From Sphingobacterium sp. UGAL515B_05 (lineage in GTDB: Bacteria; Bacteroidota; Bacteroidia; Sphingobacteriales; Sphingobacteriaceae): 64,000 nt of DNA. The translations under genes were made by a program, and so were the position numbers. The notes under the pieces were generated by a model that saw nothing but the letters and a program-made list of their open reading frames with translations, searched no databases and had not been told where the DNA came from. This document shows positions 55,751 through 64,000 of the stretch, one piece after another. The DNA lies in contig NZ_CP109907.1 of NCBI RefSeq assembly GCF_033097525.1, positions 930,001 to 994,000 of the forward strand, written 5' to 3'. Within the stretch, counting starts at the first letter, position 1, and each line of letters begins with the position of its first letter.

Positions 55751-56908
55751 ATGAATATCCGTCAGCTTGCTCTAATAATATTGATCATCATTGGTGTGCT
55801 TCCTACAAAACTATTGCATGCACAAGAGAATTGTGACCGGCATACAGCTGAAATACTTCCCTTATTGACAAAAACATTGAACAACAATGACTTTGACAAA
55901 ATTGATCCTTTACTCAATAGTATACAAGCTAGCTGTGGTACCAACGAGTTTGTACAGCGTTTACGTATTCTTATATACATCATTGAAAAAAAGAATACCA
56001 CAACAGAGATCAAACATTATATAGACAATCAATTCGATAAAAATTTTCTACAAAGACTGGATGCGGCAGACCAGGACGATTTTTCAACACAATACGAACA
56101 GCATAAGGAAAAATACAATTTCGTGCCATTAAGGCATCCCCTGGACGGCTTGATAAAAGTAAGAGCCAAAGCCCTGCTTGCTTCCGATAGTTATACGTTA
56201 ACCGATCAGGAAAAAGATATTTTACAGCTTTTTTCAGATACTGAAGTTGCCAGTGCCGTACAAGACCGACAAGCTAACGAACAAGATAATCAACAGCGGT
56301 TTCCAACCCCCAAAGTGTACAGAGATAGACAGAAAGCCAAAATGGGCTATGTTCCTTCAATCGGCGTAGTCACCCCGCTAGGCGGAGCCAACAAAATTTT
56401 CGGAACCAACATAAACTTTGGATTTATGCTGATGAGCTCGCTGGAAAGAAAATTTATTTTCGAAGGTGGCTTCAAGGTACGCATCAACTCAAACGACCGC
56501 AATATTGATTACAATTACGAGGGCTCCAATGTTTCGGTCAATTCTTCAGCGACCGCATTTATGGGCGGTACTGTAGGTTACAAAGTTTTTGACAACGACA
56601 AATTTATACTGATTCCAAAAGGTATCCTTGGCATAGATATTACAGATACCGGCATCACAGAAAGCGCTTATTCTTCCGGTTATTATGATCCGGATGGTTA
56701 TTATTATGATGGTGGATACACCGATCGTATGGTAACCATCAATAATGTGCACTTAGGACTTGGTCTCGCATCCCTATTTCGCATGAAAAACCAAAAGTAC
56801 ATCGGTTTCGAACTCGGCTATCATTACACGCCTTATGATGCAAGCAGTAAGGTATTGATCCCGATACAGGCAAATTACGGAAGCTTGGAGCTATTCTTCA
56901 GGTTTTAA
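55751..56908 (+). CDS. Outer-membrane beta-barrel-like protein
   Basis: A 385-residue exported protein with signal peptide (IRQLALIILIIIGVLPTKLLHAQ, about residues 3-25). The N-terminal half is helical and includes Cys pairs (NCDRHTAEIL, ASCGTNEF). From about residue 200 the sequence becomes alternating beta strands with aromatic ends (GYVPSIGVVTPLGG, NINFGFMLMSS, FIFEGGFKVRI), ends in Phe (ELFFRF) and contains a Tyr/Asp/Gly-rich loop near residues 310-325. A terminal Phe and strand repeats suggest an outer-membrane barrel; the family and function are unknown. Confidence 0.75.
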   Translation: MNIRQLALIILIIIGVLPTKLLHAQENCDRHTAEILPLLTKTLNNNDFDKIDPLLNSIQASCGTNEFVQRLRILIYIIEKKNTTTEIKHYIDNQFDKNFLQRLDAADQDDFSTQYEQHKEKYNFVPLRHPLDGLIKVRAKALLASDSYTLTDQEKDILQLFSDTEVASAVQDRQANEQDNQQRFPTPKVYRDRQKAKMGYVPSIGVVTPLGGANKIFGTNINFGFMLMSSLERKFIFEGGFKVRINSNDRNIDYNYEGSNVSVNSSATAFMGGTVGYKVFDNDKFILIPKGILGIDITDTGITESAYSSGYYDPDGYYYDGGYTDRMVTINNVHLGLGLASLFRMKNQKYIGFELGYHYTPYDASSKVLIPIQANYGSLELFFRF

Positions 56909-57005
56909 ACAAATAGCCTTCAAAAACCTGATGACTTCGCTGACACCAACAGGAACAAAAGCGAGCCGAAGGTTCTTTCTGGCCAATAAGATCAGACACT
57001 TTCAG

Positions 57006-57056
57006 AAAAAAAATACGCCAGATGATGTTTGTATTAAAAAACATCATCTGGCGTAT
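57006..57056 (-). terminator. Terminator of mutS (minus strand)
   Basis: ATACGCCAGATGATGTTT pairs perfectly with AAACATCATCTGGCGTAT (18 bp, 8-base loop). Read on the minus strand the hairpin is followed by a run of T (57006-57012), as needed to end the mutS transcript. Confidence 0.8.
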
Positions 57057-57112
57057 GTAAATCGAAAAAACAAATTCCGCTTGAGAGCAAGTGTCCAAGC
57101 CCAAAGGAAGAT

Positions 57113-59719
57113 TTAATTCTTTAAAAGGCGTTGTATCTCATCCAATTTCATTAATGCTTCAACCGGAGTAAGCGAATTAACATCCAGATTATTCAGCATA
57201 TCCCTGATCTTATTCAAGACAGGATCATCAATAGAAAACATCTGCAATTGGTAGGCCTGTTTTTGGATTTTGCGCATGCTATCTTTAATCTGCTCACCAC
57301 CTGTGCGCTCCTGCTCCAGCCTTTTCAAGATTTGGTTAGCCCGATTAAGCAACTTTTGCGGCATTCCAGCGAGCTTTGCCACATGGATTCCGAAACTATG
57401 CTCTGATCCTCCTGGAACAAGTTTACGCAAGAAAATAACTTTGTTATTAACCTCCTTCACCGTTACATTATAGTTTTTTATACGATCCAGCGAAGTAGTC
57501 AGCTCGTTTAATTCATGGTAATGCGTGGCAAACAAGGTTTTTGCCTTAGCAGCAGGATGATTATGTAAAAACTCGGCAATAGCCCAAGCAATAGAAATAC
57601 CGTCATAAGTGCTTGTACCACGACCGATTTCATCCAAAAGAATAAGACTGCGGTCCGATAGATTATTCATGATGCTCGCGGTTTCATTCATCTCCACCAT
57701 AAACGTAGATTCACCTGAAGAAAGATTGTCCGAAGCACCTACACGGGTGAAAATTTTGTCAACCAGGCCAATCTTAGCCTCTTTTGCTGGAACGAAGCAA
57801 CCAATTTGCGCCATTAGCACGATCAATCCAGTCTGACGGAGCAACGCCGATTTACCCGCCATGTTAGGGCCCGTAATAATAATAATCTGCTGTGTTTTCG
57901 GATCTAAAAAAGTATCATTGGTAATATAATCCTCACCTATTGGCAGGTTTCTTTCAATGACAGGGTGTCTTCCACCTTTAATATCCAAAATCTTGCTCTC
58001 GCTGACTTCGGGTTTTACATAATAGTTTTTCTCCGCTACAACAGCAAAGTTAAGCAGTACATCCAACTTAGCTATGAGCTGGGCGTTGAGCTGAATAGGT
58101 TTAATGTATTCTGCAATGGCAACCAATAGCTCAGCATATAATCTATTCTCAAGCGCTTGGATCTTCTCCTCAGCACCGAGAATCTGTTCTTCATATTCTT
58201 TAAGTTCCTCCGTAACGTAACGTTCTGCATTCACCAGTGTCTGTTTACGGATCCACGTCGTCGGAACCTTATCTTTGTGTGTATTAGTGACCTCCAGATA
58301 ATAACCGAAAACATTATTGAACGCTATTTTTAAAGAAGGAATCCCTGTGAGTTCCGCTTCCCTTTTTTGGATCTCAAGCAGATAATCTTTGCCACCAAAA
58401 GCGATCTTGCGCAATCGATCCAATTCAGGGTCCACCCCTTCCGCGATTACACTCCCTTTATTGATTGCGACAGGAGGTTCCGCCTGAACCTGTTCCTCTA
58501 TTTTTTCACGTATAACAGCACAAGCATCTAACTGATCTGAGATTGTCCGAAGAGCATCAGCATCTTTACGATCTGTAAGTTCCTTCAATTTCTCAATAGC
58601 ATATAATGCGCGCTTCAATTGCACAATTTCCCGCGGATTTGCTTTTTGCAGTCCGATCTTGGAAATTAAACGTTCCAGATCGCCCACCTGTTTGATCTGA
58701 ACAATCAGTTCATCCCGTAAGTCACGGTTAGTGAAAAAGAAATCGACCACATTCAATCGCTCCTGAATACTCTTTCTGTCTTTGAGCGGCATCACGATCC
58801 AGCGCTTGAGCAGACGCGCTCCCATTGGACTGGATGTATGATCCAGTACATCGGATAGCGTAACCGCATTTTCATTCAACGACCCGATTAATTCCAAATT
58901 GCGAATCGTAAAACGATCCAGCCACATAAAACGGTCCTCTTCAATACGGGAAAGCGTAGAAATGTGCTGCAGGTTACGATGCTCGGTTTCATTGAGGTAA
59001 TGCAATGCTACACCAGCAGCAACAACCCCTACGGTCATGCGATCCACGCCAAATCCTTTCATCGACGAGACTTCAAAATGCTTTAATAACGTTTCAGTAG
59101 CATAGTCTCCCGTATAAGGCCATTCGTCAAGAAAATAGGTATAATAATGTGATCCGAATTGTTCGATAAAATCCTTACTCTGTTTTTTGGAAAGAATAAT
59201 TTCTCTCGGTTTAAAGCCTTGAAGCAATTTATCAATATAGGCCACACTACCTTGAGCAACCAGAAATTCGCCTGTTGAAATATCGAGGAAAGAAATACCG
59301 ATCCGCTCCTTTTCGATAAAAATTGATGCTAAATAATTATTCGATTTCTGTTGAACAATATTGTCACTGTAGGAGACTCCAGGGGTCACCAGCTCGGTCA
59401 CACCGCGCTTAACGATTGTTTTTGTCGTCTTCGGGTCCTCCAACTGATCACAGATCGCCACCCGTTGGCCAGCACGCACCAGTTTCGGAAGATAGGTTTC
59501 CAAGGAATGATGGGGAAAACCAGCCAATGCAGTCTCCGATTCCGAGCCATTGCCACGCTTTGTCAAAACGATGCCCAAAATCTGGGCAGCTTTGATCGCA
59601 TCCTCACCAAAGGTCTCGTAAAAATCGCCAACACGGAACAACAACAACGCTCCAGGATACTTAATCTTGATCGCATTGTACTGTTGCATCAATGGGGTTA
59701 CTTTCTTTTCTTTTGCCAA
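57113..59719 (-). CDS. mutS: DNA mismatch repair protein MutS
   Basis: An 868-residue mismatch-recognition ATPase. The N-terminal mismatch-binding domain holds [33 protein letters not shown], including the F-x-E motif (Phe-Tyr-Glu) that contacts the mispair. Connector, lever and clamp domains follow. The C-terminal ATPase has Walker [15 protein letters not shown] (near residue 618), [21 protein letters not shown] and Walker [18 protein letters not shown]. Length and motifs are those of MutS1, not MutS2. It is divergent from mtgA across 137 bases. Confidence 0.97.
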   Translation of the reverse strand: MAKEKKVTPLMQQYNAIKIKYPGALLLFRVGDFYETFGEDAIKAAQILGIVLTKRGNGSESETALAGFPHHSLETYLPKLVRAGQRVAICDQLEDPKTTKTIVKRGVTELVTPGVSYSDNIVQQKSNNYLASIFIEKERIGISFLDISTGEFLVAQGSVAYIDKLLQGFKPREIILSKKQSKDFIEQFGSHYYTYFLDEWPYTGDYATETLLKHFEVSSMKGFGVDRMTVGVVAAGVALHYLNETEHRNLQHISTLSRIEEDRFMWLDRFTIRNLELIGSLNENAVTLSDVLDHTSSPMGARLLKRWIVMPLKDRKSIQERLNVVDFFFTNRDLRDELIVQIKQVGDLERLISKIGLQKANPREIVQLKRALYAIEKLKELTDRKDADALRTISDQLDACAVIREKIEEQVQAEPPVAINKGSVIAEGVDPELDRLRKIAFGGKDYLLEIQKREAELTGIPSLKIAFNNVFGYYLEVTNTHKDKVPTTWIRKQTLVNAERYVTEELKEYEEQILGAEEKIQALENRLYAELLVAIAEYIKPIQLNAQLIAKLDVLLNFAVVAEKNYYVKPEVSESKILDIKGGRHPVIERNLPIGEDYITNDTFLDPKTQQIIIITGPNMAGKSALLRQTGLIVLMAQIGCFVPAKEAKIGLVDKIFTRVGASDNLSSGESTFMVEMNETASIMNNLSDRSLILLDEIGRGTSTYDGISIAWAIAEFLHNHPAAKAKTLFATHYHELNELTTSLDRIKNYNVTVKEVNNKVIFLRKLVPGGSEHSFGIHVAKLAGMPQKLLNRANQILKRLEQERTGGEQIKDSMRKIQKQAYQLQMFSIDDPVLNKIRDMLNNLDVNSLTPVEALMKLDEIQRLLKN

Positions 59720-59829
59720 CTTTTAAAATCAATTTTTATGAAGCGTAAAAATAGGATAATATCGTCGCTTTGGCAAACGATACACTCAACTTCTCGACAA
59801 AATCATTTCCATTAAACAAGAATATAAGC

Positions 59830-59837
59830 TAAGTTTG
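59830..59837 (+). promoter_or_regulatory. -7 element upstream of mtgA
   Basis: TAAGTTTG matches TAnnTTTG 19 bases before the mtgA ATG, giving a leader of about 12 bases. Confidence 0.45.
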
Positions 59838-59856
59838 TATCCGAAAAAAATTAGTC

Positions 59857-60621
59857 ATGGCCATCAAAAGATCTGGTAAACAAAATACGTCCAGCAAACA
59901 ACAAAATACCTTCAAAAAAAAATCCTTCACCCCATTGAAGTCCATAAAATCCCCTATCCTGCGCATTGTGACACGGGTAGTCCTTTATTTTATTGGTATT
60001 TCACTCTTTTGGGTCATTAGCCTGCGGTTTATTAACCCTCCCATCACTTGGTTGATGATTCAACGTGGGTTTGAGCTAAAAGAACAGGGCAAGGGATTTA
60101 AACTGGAAAAAAACTGGCTGGATTACGATGAACTTTCGGACAACCTAAAGTTAGCAGCCATTGCAGGAGAAGATGCTCACTTTATGACACACTGGGGATT
60201 CGACATGCAAGGCATTCAGAATGCCATTAAAAAAAATGCACAGGGAAAGAAATTACGCGGCGGAAGTACTATCAGTCAGCAGGTCGCCAAAAATGTCTTT
60301 CTATGGCCGGGGCGCTCCTGGTTAAGAAAAGGCTTCGAGACCTACTTTACTATTCTTATCGAAACATTCTGGAGCAAGAAACGCATCCTTGAAGTTTATC
60401 TCAATGTGATTGAAATGGGACAGGGAGTTTATGGTGCTGATGCGGCAGCTTCCTATTATTTTAGCAAAACAGGCAGCAATCTTTCCAAAAAACAAGCCGC
60501 ATTGATTATAGCCATATTACCTAACCCCAGAGAATGGGATGCACGTAACCCATCTGCTTATGTCAATAGACGCGCAAATGCGATAGCAAAATATATGCAT
60601 CATTACACTATTCCTGAATAA
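59857..60621 (+). CDS. mtgA: Monofunctional peptidoglycan glycosyltransferase
   Basis: A 254-residue GT51 enzyme that polymerises lipid II glycan strands. A basic N-terminus (rich in Lys, residues 1-30) precedes one membrane helix (about 37-60). The catalytic domain contains IAGEDAHFMTHWGFD, with Glu105 as likely catalytic base, GGSTISQQVAKNVFLWPGRSWLRKGFE and the second acidic motif KRILEVYLNVIEMGQGVYG. There is no transpeptidase domain, so it is not a PBP1. It stands alone and ends in a short terminator. Confidence 0.95.
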   Translation: MAIKRSGKQNTSSKQQNTFKKKSFTPLKSIKSPILRIVTRVVLYFIGISLFWVISLRFINPPITWLMIQRGFELKEQGKGFKLEKNWLDYDELSDNLKLAAIAGEDAHFMTHWGFDMQGIQNAIKKNAQGKKLRGGSTISQQVAKNVFLWPGRSWLRKGFETYFTILIETFWSKKRILEVYLNVIEMGQGVYGADAAASYYFSKTGSNLSKKQAALIIAILPNPREWDARNPSAYVNRRANAIAKYMHHYTIPE

Positions 60622-60688
60622 GCGAAACTAAAATATCGCTATTCGACGGATGGATCTGAAGAGAAGCAATACAGATCTATAGATCAAA

Positions 60689-60720
60689 AAGAAAGGCCAT
60701 ATTAACATATGGCCTTTCTT
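60689..60720. terminator. Terminator between mtgA and the 151-residue gene
   Basis: A 14-bp perfect stem AAGAAAGGCCATAT / ATATGGCCTTTCTT around TAAC, preceded by five A on the plus strand, which gives a T run for the convergent minus-strand gene. Confidence 0.8.
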
Positions 60721-60739
60721 ATATAACTTGTTTTACAAC

Positions 60740-61195
60740 TTACCTAAAAAGTCGTTTATGCCAGCTTTTATGGAAGGGTATTACCCAAGCGTCTTCCATT
60801 TGATGCTCATGGGTAATGGTATTATCAAATACTAAGGTATTATCGTTGATGGTACCGTCTGCCAGCAGCTGCTCAAATCCGTCACGGTTAACCACGCCTA
60901 TGCCCTGATCCGCTTTATAAGCAAATTGCATGCGATCAAATAGTTGAATACCGTACTTGGATTCAAGTCCTTTTAAAAATCGAACCGAACTATCAATAGA
61001 ACAACCCGATGCAGCGGCGACTTCCTCGTCCACTTTAAGAATAATAAAAAGATTATCCCGCAATTCTGCGGAAGCCGAAAGTGGTTTTCCATGTACTTTC
61101 CACTGTTCGGCAAAAGCTTCCAGGTCAGTAACAATCTCCTGCCCCTCTGTCGCCGTTAACAGGCGATCTGCCTGATAAATCCAGATACGCTTCAT
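60740..61195 (-). CDS. Conserved hypothetical protein
   Basis: A 151-residue soluble protein beginning MKRIWIYQADRLLTATEGQ. Beta strands alternate with helices, and a conserved-looking segment ASGCSIDSSVRFLKGLESKYGIQLFDR holds the only Cys. Homologues are common in Bacteroidota and are sometimes mislabelled ABC transporter ATPase; no Walker motif is present, so that label is not supported. Function unknown. The 193-base gap to DUF420 shows no gene. Confidence 0.75.
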   Translation of the reverse strand: MKRIWIYQADRLLTATEGQEIVTDLEAFAEQWKVHGKPLSASAELRDNLFIILKVDEEVAAASGCSIDSSVRFLKGLESKYGIQLFDRMQFAYKADQGIGVVNRDGFEQLLADGTINDNTLVFDNTITHEHQMEDAWVIPFHKSWHKRLFR

Positions 61196-61388
61196 ATGCG
61201 AATGATTTTTACAGATCCATCTAGCCGATACGAATCAACTGATTAATCCGATACTGTTTATACTCCCGGATATATGGAGTATAGTCTCCATCCATCCGAT
61301 TTCATTTAAATATTAAACCAGATTCAACAAGTCGAATCCGGCGTGCCATTGTATTTCATCACAATACCGTGACCCTCAACCCTTATCA

Positions 61389-61934
61389 CTAACCAATATA
61401 ATACGGAGAGATCATCAAATAAACGATCACGCCAGTAACAGCTACATAAAGCCACATTGGATAAGTAATACGGGCAAGCTTTTTATGACGCTCATAAGAA
61501 CCCGATATGCCTCTAACAAATGTAAAGAGTACGAAAGGGATAATGATAATGGAAAGCAAAATATGCGTGATCAGGATAAAGAAATAGATCGGTCTCAAAA
61601 TTCCCTCGCCACCATATTTTGTTTCGATTGAAGTCATGTGATAAGCGACATACATCGCCAGAAAAGCTAAGGAGCAAGCAATACACATTTTGATCAAACG
61701 CTCGTGCAAAGGCTTATTGCCCTTTTTTATCGCAGCCACTGCCCAAAAAAGCAGTATAGCCGTAATCCCATTGATAGCCGCGTAGATGGGAGGCAAAAAT
61801 GTTAGCGGCTTTACATCATACCCCAGCTTTTGTAAATTCACTGTGAAAAGGATAGCAACCACTATCGGGATAGCAATAGATAGCACCCAAATCCATTTAC
61901 TATACTTTTTCTCCTTGTTAAGACTCTCTTCCAT
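61389..61934 (-). CDS. DUF420 membrane protein of the cytochrome oxidase cluster
   Basis: A 181-residue membrane protein with about five helices: WVLSIAIPIVVAILF, TFLPPIYAAINGITAILLF, CIACSLAFLAMYVAYH, ILITHILLSIIIIPFVLF and YPMWLYVAVTGVIVYLMI. Conserved His residues in the helices (LHERLIKMCIAC, YHMTS, THILLS, RHKKLARIT) resemble heme-binding CtaG/CtaA-like layouts. DUF420 members sit in heme-copper oxidase clusters and probably help assembly; this is inferred from position. It is 7 bases downstream of the SCO-like gene. Confidence 0.85.
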   Translation of the reverse strand: MEESLNKEKKYSKWIWVLSIAIPIVVAILFTVNLQKLGYDVKPLTFLPPIYAAINGITAILLFWAVAAIKKGNKPLHERLIKMCIACSLAFLAMYVAYHMTSIETKYGGEGILRPIYFFILITHILLSIIIIPFVLFTFVRGISGSYERHKKLARITYPMWLYVAVTGVIVYLMISPYYIG

Positions 61935-61941
61935 GATATAA

Positions 61942-62670
61942 TTATCTCTTTTGTTCTATTGTAGCTGGATGGTTTCGGACTTCCTCGACCAATAATAATT
62001 TGATTTCATCCTCAAGGCGGTCAACATCCGTTTTGACATTAATGTCATAAATACCTCTTATACGTCCTTTTGTATCAAGTAAAAGATAATTAGAACCAAT
62101 AATAAATGGTTTGCTGCCTTCGTTATTGACAAGTGCATCCTGCAGCAAACTTTCCTTGGCAAATTTAAAGATATCAACAGAAGGATCTGTCACAAAAAAC
62201 CAAGATTTGGTCCAAGGTTTGTAAACTTTTGCGTATTTGGTTAACACTTCTGGCGTATCGTATGCTGTATCAACTGTAATTGAATATAAGCGGACCTTCT
62301 TATTCTGAATAAATCGATTAGCGATTTGATCCAAACGCTTAATCATCGTCCGCGATAATGAAGCATCTCTAGAGTACATCAGATGGACGACAGAAAGTGT
62401 TGTATCATTATCCAATAGATGCACTTTCTTGCCATCAAAATTCACAAAATCAACTGGGGGTACAGTATGATAGATGGTATCTGGAATATCACGTCCCCAT
62501 TTACGATGGGTAGTTCCCGGAACCTCTTTCTTCCCAAAAATTGGCAAAGAAGCGTAGCTATTCGAGCCACTTTTATTTAGTATAAAATATAAAAATCCTG
62601 GCAATAAAAGAATTACTGCCAGGATCAATATAGTTTTAATACCTTTCTTTTGTCCAGTATTATTATCCAT
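61942..62670 (-). CDS. SCO1/SenC-like protein lacking the copper ligands
   Basis: A 242-residue membrane-anchored thioredoxin-fold protein (helix about residues 12-32). Surrounding landmarks of SCO are kept: DFVNFDGKKVHLLDNDTTLSVVHLMYS at the active-site strand and SITVDTAYDTPEVLTKYAKVY. The CxxxC copper/redox site is replaced by SRDAS (Ser100 and Ser104, same spacing), and no His is seen where the third ligand lies (FIIGSNYLLLD). It therefore cannot bind copper in the usual way. Location between oxidase subunit IV and DUF420 keeps a link to oxidase assembly. Confidence 0.85.
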   Translation of the reverse strand: MDNNTGQKKGIKTILILAVILLLPGFLYFILNKSGSNSYASLPIFGKKEVPGTTHRKWGRDIPDTIYHTVPPVDFVNFDGKKVHLLDNDTTLSVVHLMYSRDASLSRTMIKRLDQIANRFIQNKKVRLYSITVDTAYDTPEVLTKYAKVYKPWTKSWFFVTDPSVDIFKFAKESLLQDALVNNEGSKPFIIGSNYLLLDTKGRIRGIYDINVKTDVDRLEDEIKLLLVEEVRNHPATIEQKR

Positions 62671-62679
62671 TCACTTTAC

Positions 62680-63057
62680 CTATTTATTTGGAAACAATTG
62701 ATGTTCTTGAAAAGCAGATGCCAAGTGCCCTCCTTCAACAAGCATCAAAACAATAAAATAAATAATAAAAATAAACACAATTGCAACGGTAACAATGAAA
62801 CTTGACTTTTCGAATTTCAAGTGCATAAAGAATGCAACGATATAATAAGCTTTAACTAAAGTAAGCACGATATAAATAGTATTTACTAACGCACCTTTAG
62901 CTAAAATTTGCCAGTGGTGTACAAAGCCCAATGCAATTAAAAACTCTAGACAAGTAAGGGCCAAAAGTACACCAAATACTCTCCAGATGGCTTTCTTATC
63001 CATTCCACCTTCGTGAGCGTGCTCGCCATGAGCGATATTATCTTGATATTGTGACAT
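62680..63057 (-). CDS. Cytochrome c oxidase subunit IV family protein
   Basis: A 125-residue membrane protein with three helices (about residues 28-45, 53-73 and 86-108) and a His-rich N-terminus (NIAHGEHAHEGG). ALTCLEFLIALGFVHHW and VLTLVKAYYIVAFFMHLKFE are the family motifs of the small prokaryotic subunit IV of aa3/caa3 oxidases. It stabilises the oxidase core. It lies 26 bases downstream of subunit III and 9 bases upstream of the SCO-like gene. Confidence 0.9.
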   Translation of the reverse strand: MSQYQDNIAHGEHAHEGGMDKKAIWRVFGVLLALTCLEFLIALGFVHHWQILAKGALVNTIYIVLTLVKAYYIVAFFMHLKFEKSSFIVTVAIVFIFIIYFIVLMLVEGGHLASAFQEHQLFPNK

Positions 63058-63083
63058 AGCTATCTAAATTTATTATTTCGGAA

Positions 63084-63818
63084 TTAGATTAAGTAGAAGA
63101 ACGTAAAGACGAATACCCACACTAAATCCACAAAGTGCCAATATAAACCTACTTTCTCGATCATAAGGTAAGAACCACGATTTTCGAATGTATTATTTAA
63201 TGTCATACATAGAATAATGATATTCAAAATAATTCCCACAGTAACGTGGAAACCGTGAAAACCAGTAATTGTAAAGAACAAGTTAGCAAACTGCAAGGCC
63301 GAAGTATAAGAAATGTCATGTGTGAAATATGGCATTAATGCTGTTTTGATGGCATCACCTTCCAAACCTGTTGCTGGATTTTTACCAAACCAGAAACCCA
63401 TGTGGTGTAAGTGAGTCCACTCGATAGCCTGACAACCAACGAAACAGATACCTCCCAAAATAGTCCAAAGCATCCATTTAACAACTTCATTTTTTTGATT
63501 ACGATGACCAGCTTCCACGGCCAAAACCATCGTTACAGATGACATAATCAAAATGAAGGTCATCAAACCGACAAATACCAACGGTTGACCATGTTCTGCA
63601 ATTCCTGGGATAGATTGGAAGATCTTATCGGGATCAGGCCATGTTGGATGAGAAAAGCGTTGTGCGCCATAATAAACCAAAAATGCAGAAAATGTGAAGG
63701 CATCCCCTACCAAGAAAAACCACATCATGATTTTTCCATACTCTAAGTTCCAAGGTGATTTTCCACCATTCCATGGACCAGTTTTTACCTTATCCAATTG
63801 CGATACTGTTGTACTCAT
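63084..63818 (-). CDS. Cytochrome c oxidase subunit III
   Basis: A 244-residue membrane protein with the subunit III helices. KIMMWFFLVGDAFTFSAFLVYYGAQR is the first long helix; MLWTILGGICFVGCQAIEWTHL holds the conserved Gln/Glu region. FANLFFTITGFHGFHVTVGIIL with its FHGFHV motif and YWHFVDLVWVFVFTFFYL at the end are diagnostic. It overlaps nothing and follows another subunit III-like gene after 9 bases, so the cluster has two such proteins, as in many Bacteroidota caa3-type oxidases. Confidence 0.93.
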   Translation of the reverse strand: MSTTVSQLDKVKTGPWNGGKSPWNLEYGKIMMWFFLVGDAFTFSAFLVYYGAQRFSHPTWPDPDKIFQSIPGIAEHGQPLVFVGLMTFILIMSSVTMVLAVEAGHRNQKNEVVKWMLWTILGGICFVGCQAIEWTHLHHMGFWFGKNPATGLEGDAIKTALMPYFTHDISYTSALQFANLFFTITGFHGFHVTVGIILNIIILCMTLNNTFENRGSYLMIEKVGLYWHFVDLVWVFVFTFFYLI

Positions 63819-63827
63819 TGTTTACTA

Positions 63828-64000
63828 TTATTGATTCAAAAGTAAGAAAACATATATATAAATCCATAAAAGATCGAGAAAATGCCAAAAAATACTGGCA
63901 AGATCCATGCGGAAAAGATTGCCGTCTTTAGGAAGTTTATTAATTCCTATAATCGCGCCAATCAAAACGATCAACCCCGCAATAATATGCGCCAAGTGCA
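63828..64000 (-). CDS. Cytochrome c oxidase subunit III-like protein (partial, C-terminal part)
   Basis: The minus-strand frame is open from the window edge to a TAA at 63828-63830. Its 56 visible codons read HLAHIIAGLIVLIGAIIG... and end WHFLDLLWIYIYVFLLLNQ, matching the last helices of subunit III (compare YWHFVDLVWVFVFTFFY in the next gene). The N-terminal part lies outside the window. It precedes the complete subunit III gene by 9 bases and is its apparent operon partner. Confidence 0.85.
   Translation of the reverse strand, partial: HLAHIIAGLIVLIGAIIGINKLPKDGNLFRMDLASIFWHFLDLLWIYIYVFLLLNQ

Overview
The window looks like a chromosomal segment of a Bacteroidota bacterium, most likely a Sphingobacteriaceae member close to Sphingobacterium. 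This rests on low G+C, almost no Shine-Dalgarno sequences, repeated TAnnTTTG -7 promoter elements, and clade-typical proteins: OstA-like protein, DUF4834, DUF6814, the SCO/DUF420/subunit IV oxidase cluster, stand-alone sucC and a deoxyhypusine-synthase-like protein. Nearly everything is core chromosome. No insertion sequence, prophage, CRISPR array, tRNA or rRNA was found.

Layout. 1-6.4 kb is a non-flagellar signalling cluster: a CHASE3-like/GAF hybrid histidine kinase with three receivers (split by a frameshift), CheR, a CheB catalytic domain and a REC-kinase-REC hybrid. 6.5-11.3 kb holds an azurin-like lipoprotein, two lipoamide dehydrogenases, an acyl-CoA thioesterase and a DUF3817 protein. 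11.3-14.2 kb (minus) holds a LacI-type regulator, a degenerate HAD-like protein, an unknown and a LolD-like ATPase. 14.4-18.1 kb holds sucC, asnS and a Sua5/YciO/YrdC protein. 18.19-18.41 kb is a dense cluster of DnaA-box-like 9-mers and a candidate replication origin. It is followed on the minus strand by SRPBCC, Crp-like, dciA-like (DUF721), recF, DUF4834, PH-like and tilS genes.

23.7-31 kb holds an OstA-like export protein, rdgB, small and unknown genes, a deoxyhypusine-synthase-like enzyme and a dipeptide epimerase followed by an unlisted 36-residue membrane ORF. 31-37 kb is gltBD. 37-45 kb holds a phytase-esterase-like lipoprotein, a VIT/vWA/DUF2135 protein, an EamA permease, an LptF/G permease and tgt. 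45-51.4 kb holds a family 2 glycosyltransferase, rsmG, a frameshifted secreted protein, dprA and an MHS-type transporter coupled to a DUF6814 protein. The 625-base gap that follows carries a small SRP RNA (ffs) not evident from ORFs. 52-60.7 kb holds accD, an HExxH membrane protein, a MerR regulator, a cupin, a phosphoesterase, trmN6, an outer-membrane protein, mutS and mtgA. The right end is a minus-strand cytochrome oxidase cluster: two subunit III-like proteins, subunit IV, an SCO homologue lacking its copper ligands, and DUF420.

Most notable: the candidate oriC next to dciA/recF; recurrent TATCTTTG-N4-ATG arrangements implying leaderless mRNAs; the SRP RNA; two frameshifted genes; and several enzymes missing signature residues (SCO, HAD-like, TGT zinc cysteines). 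I did not find a clearly new multi-gene system; the signalling cluster and the polyamine-type enzyme are the nearest candidates.
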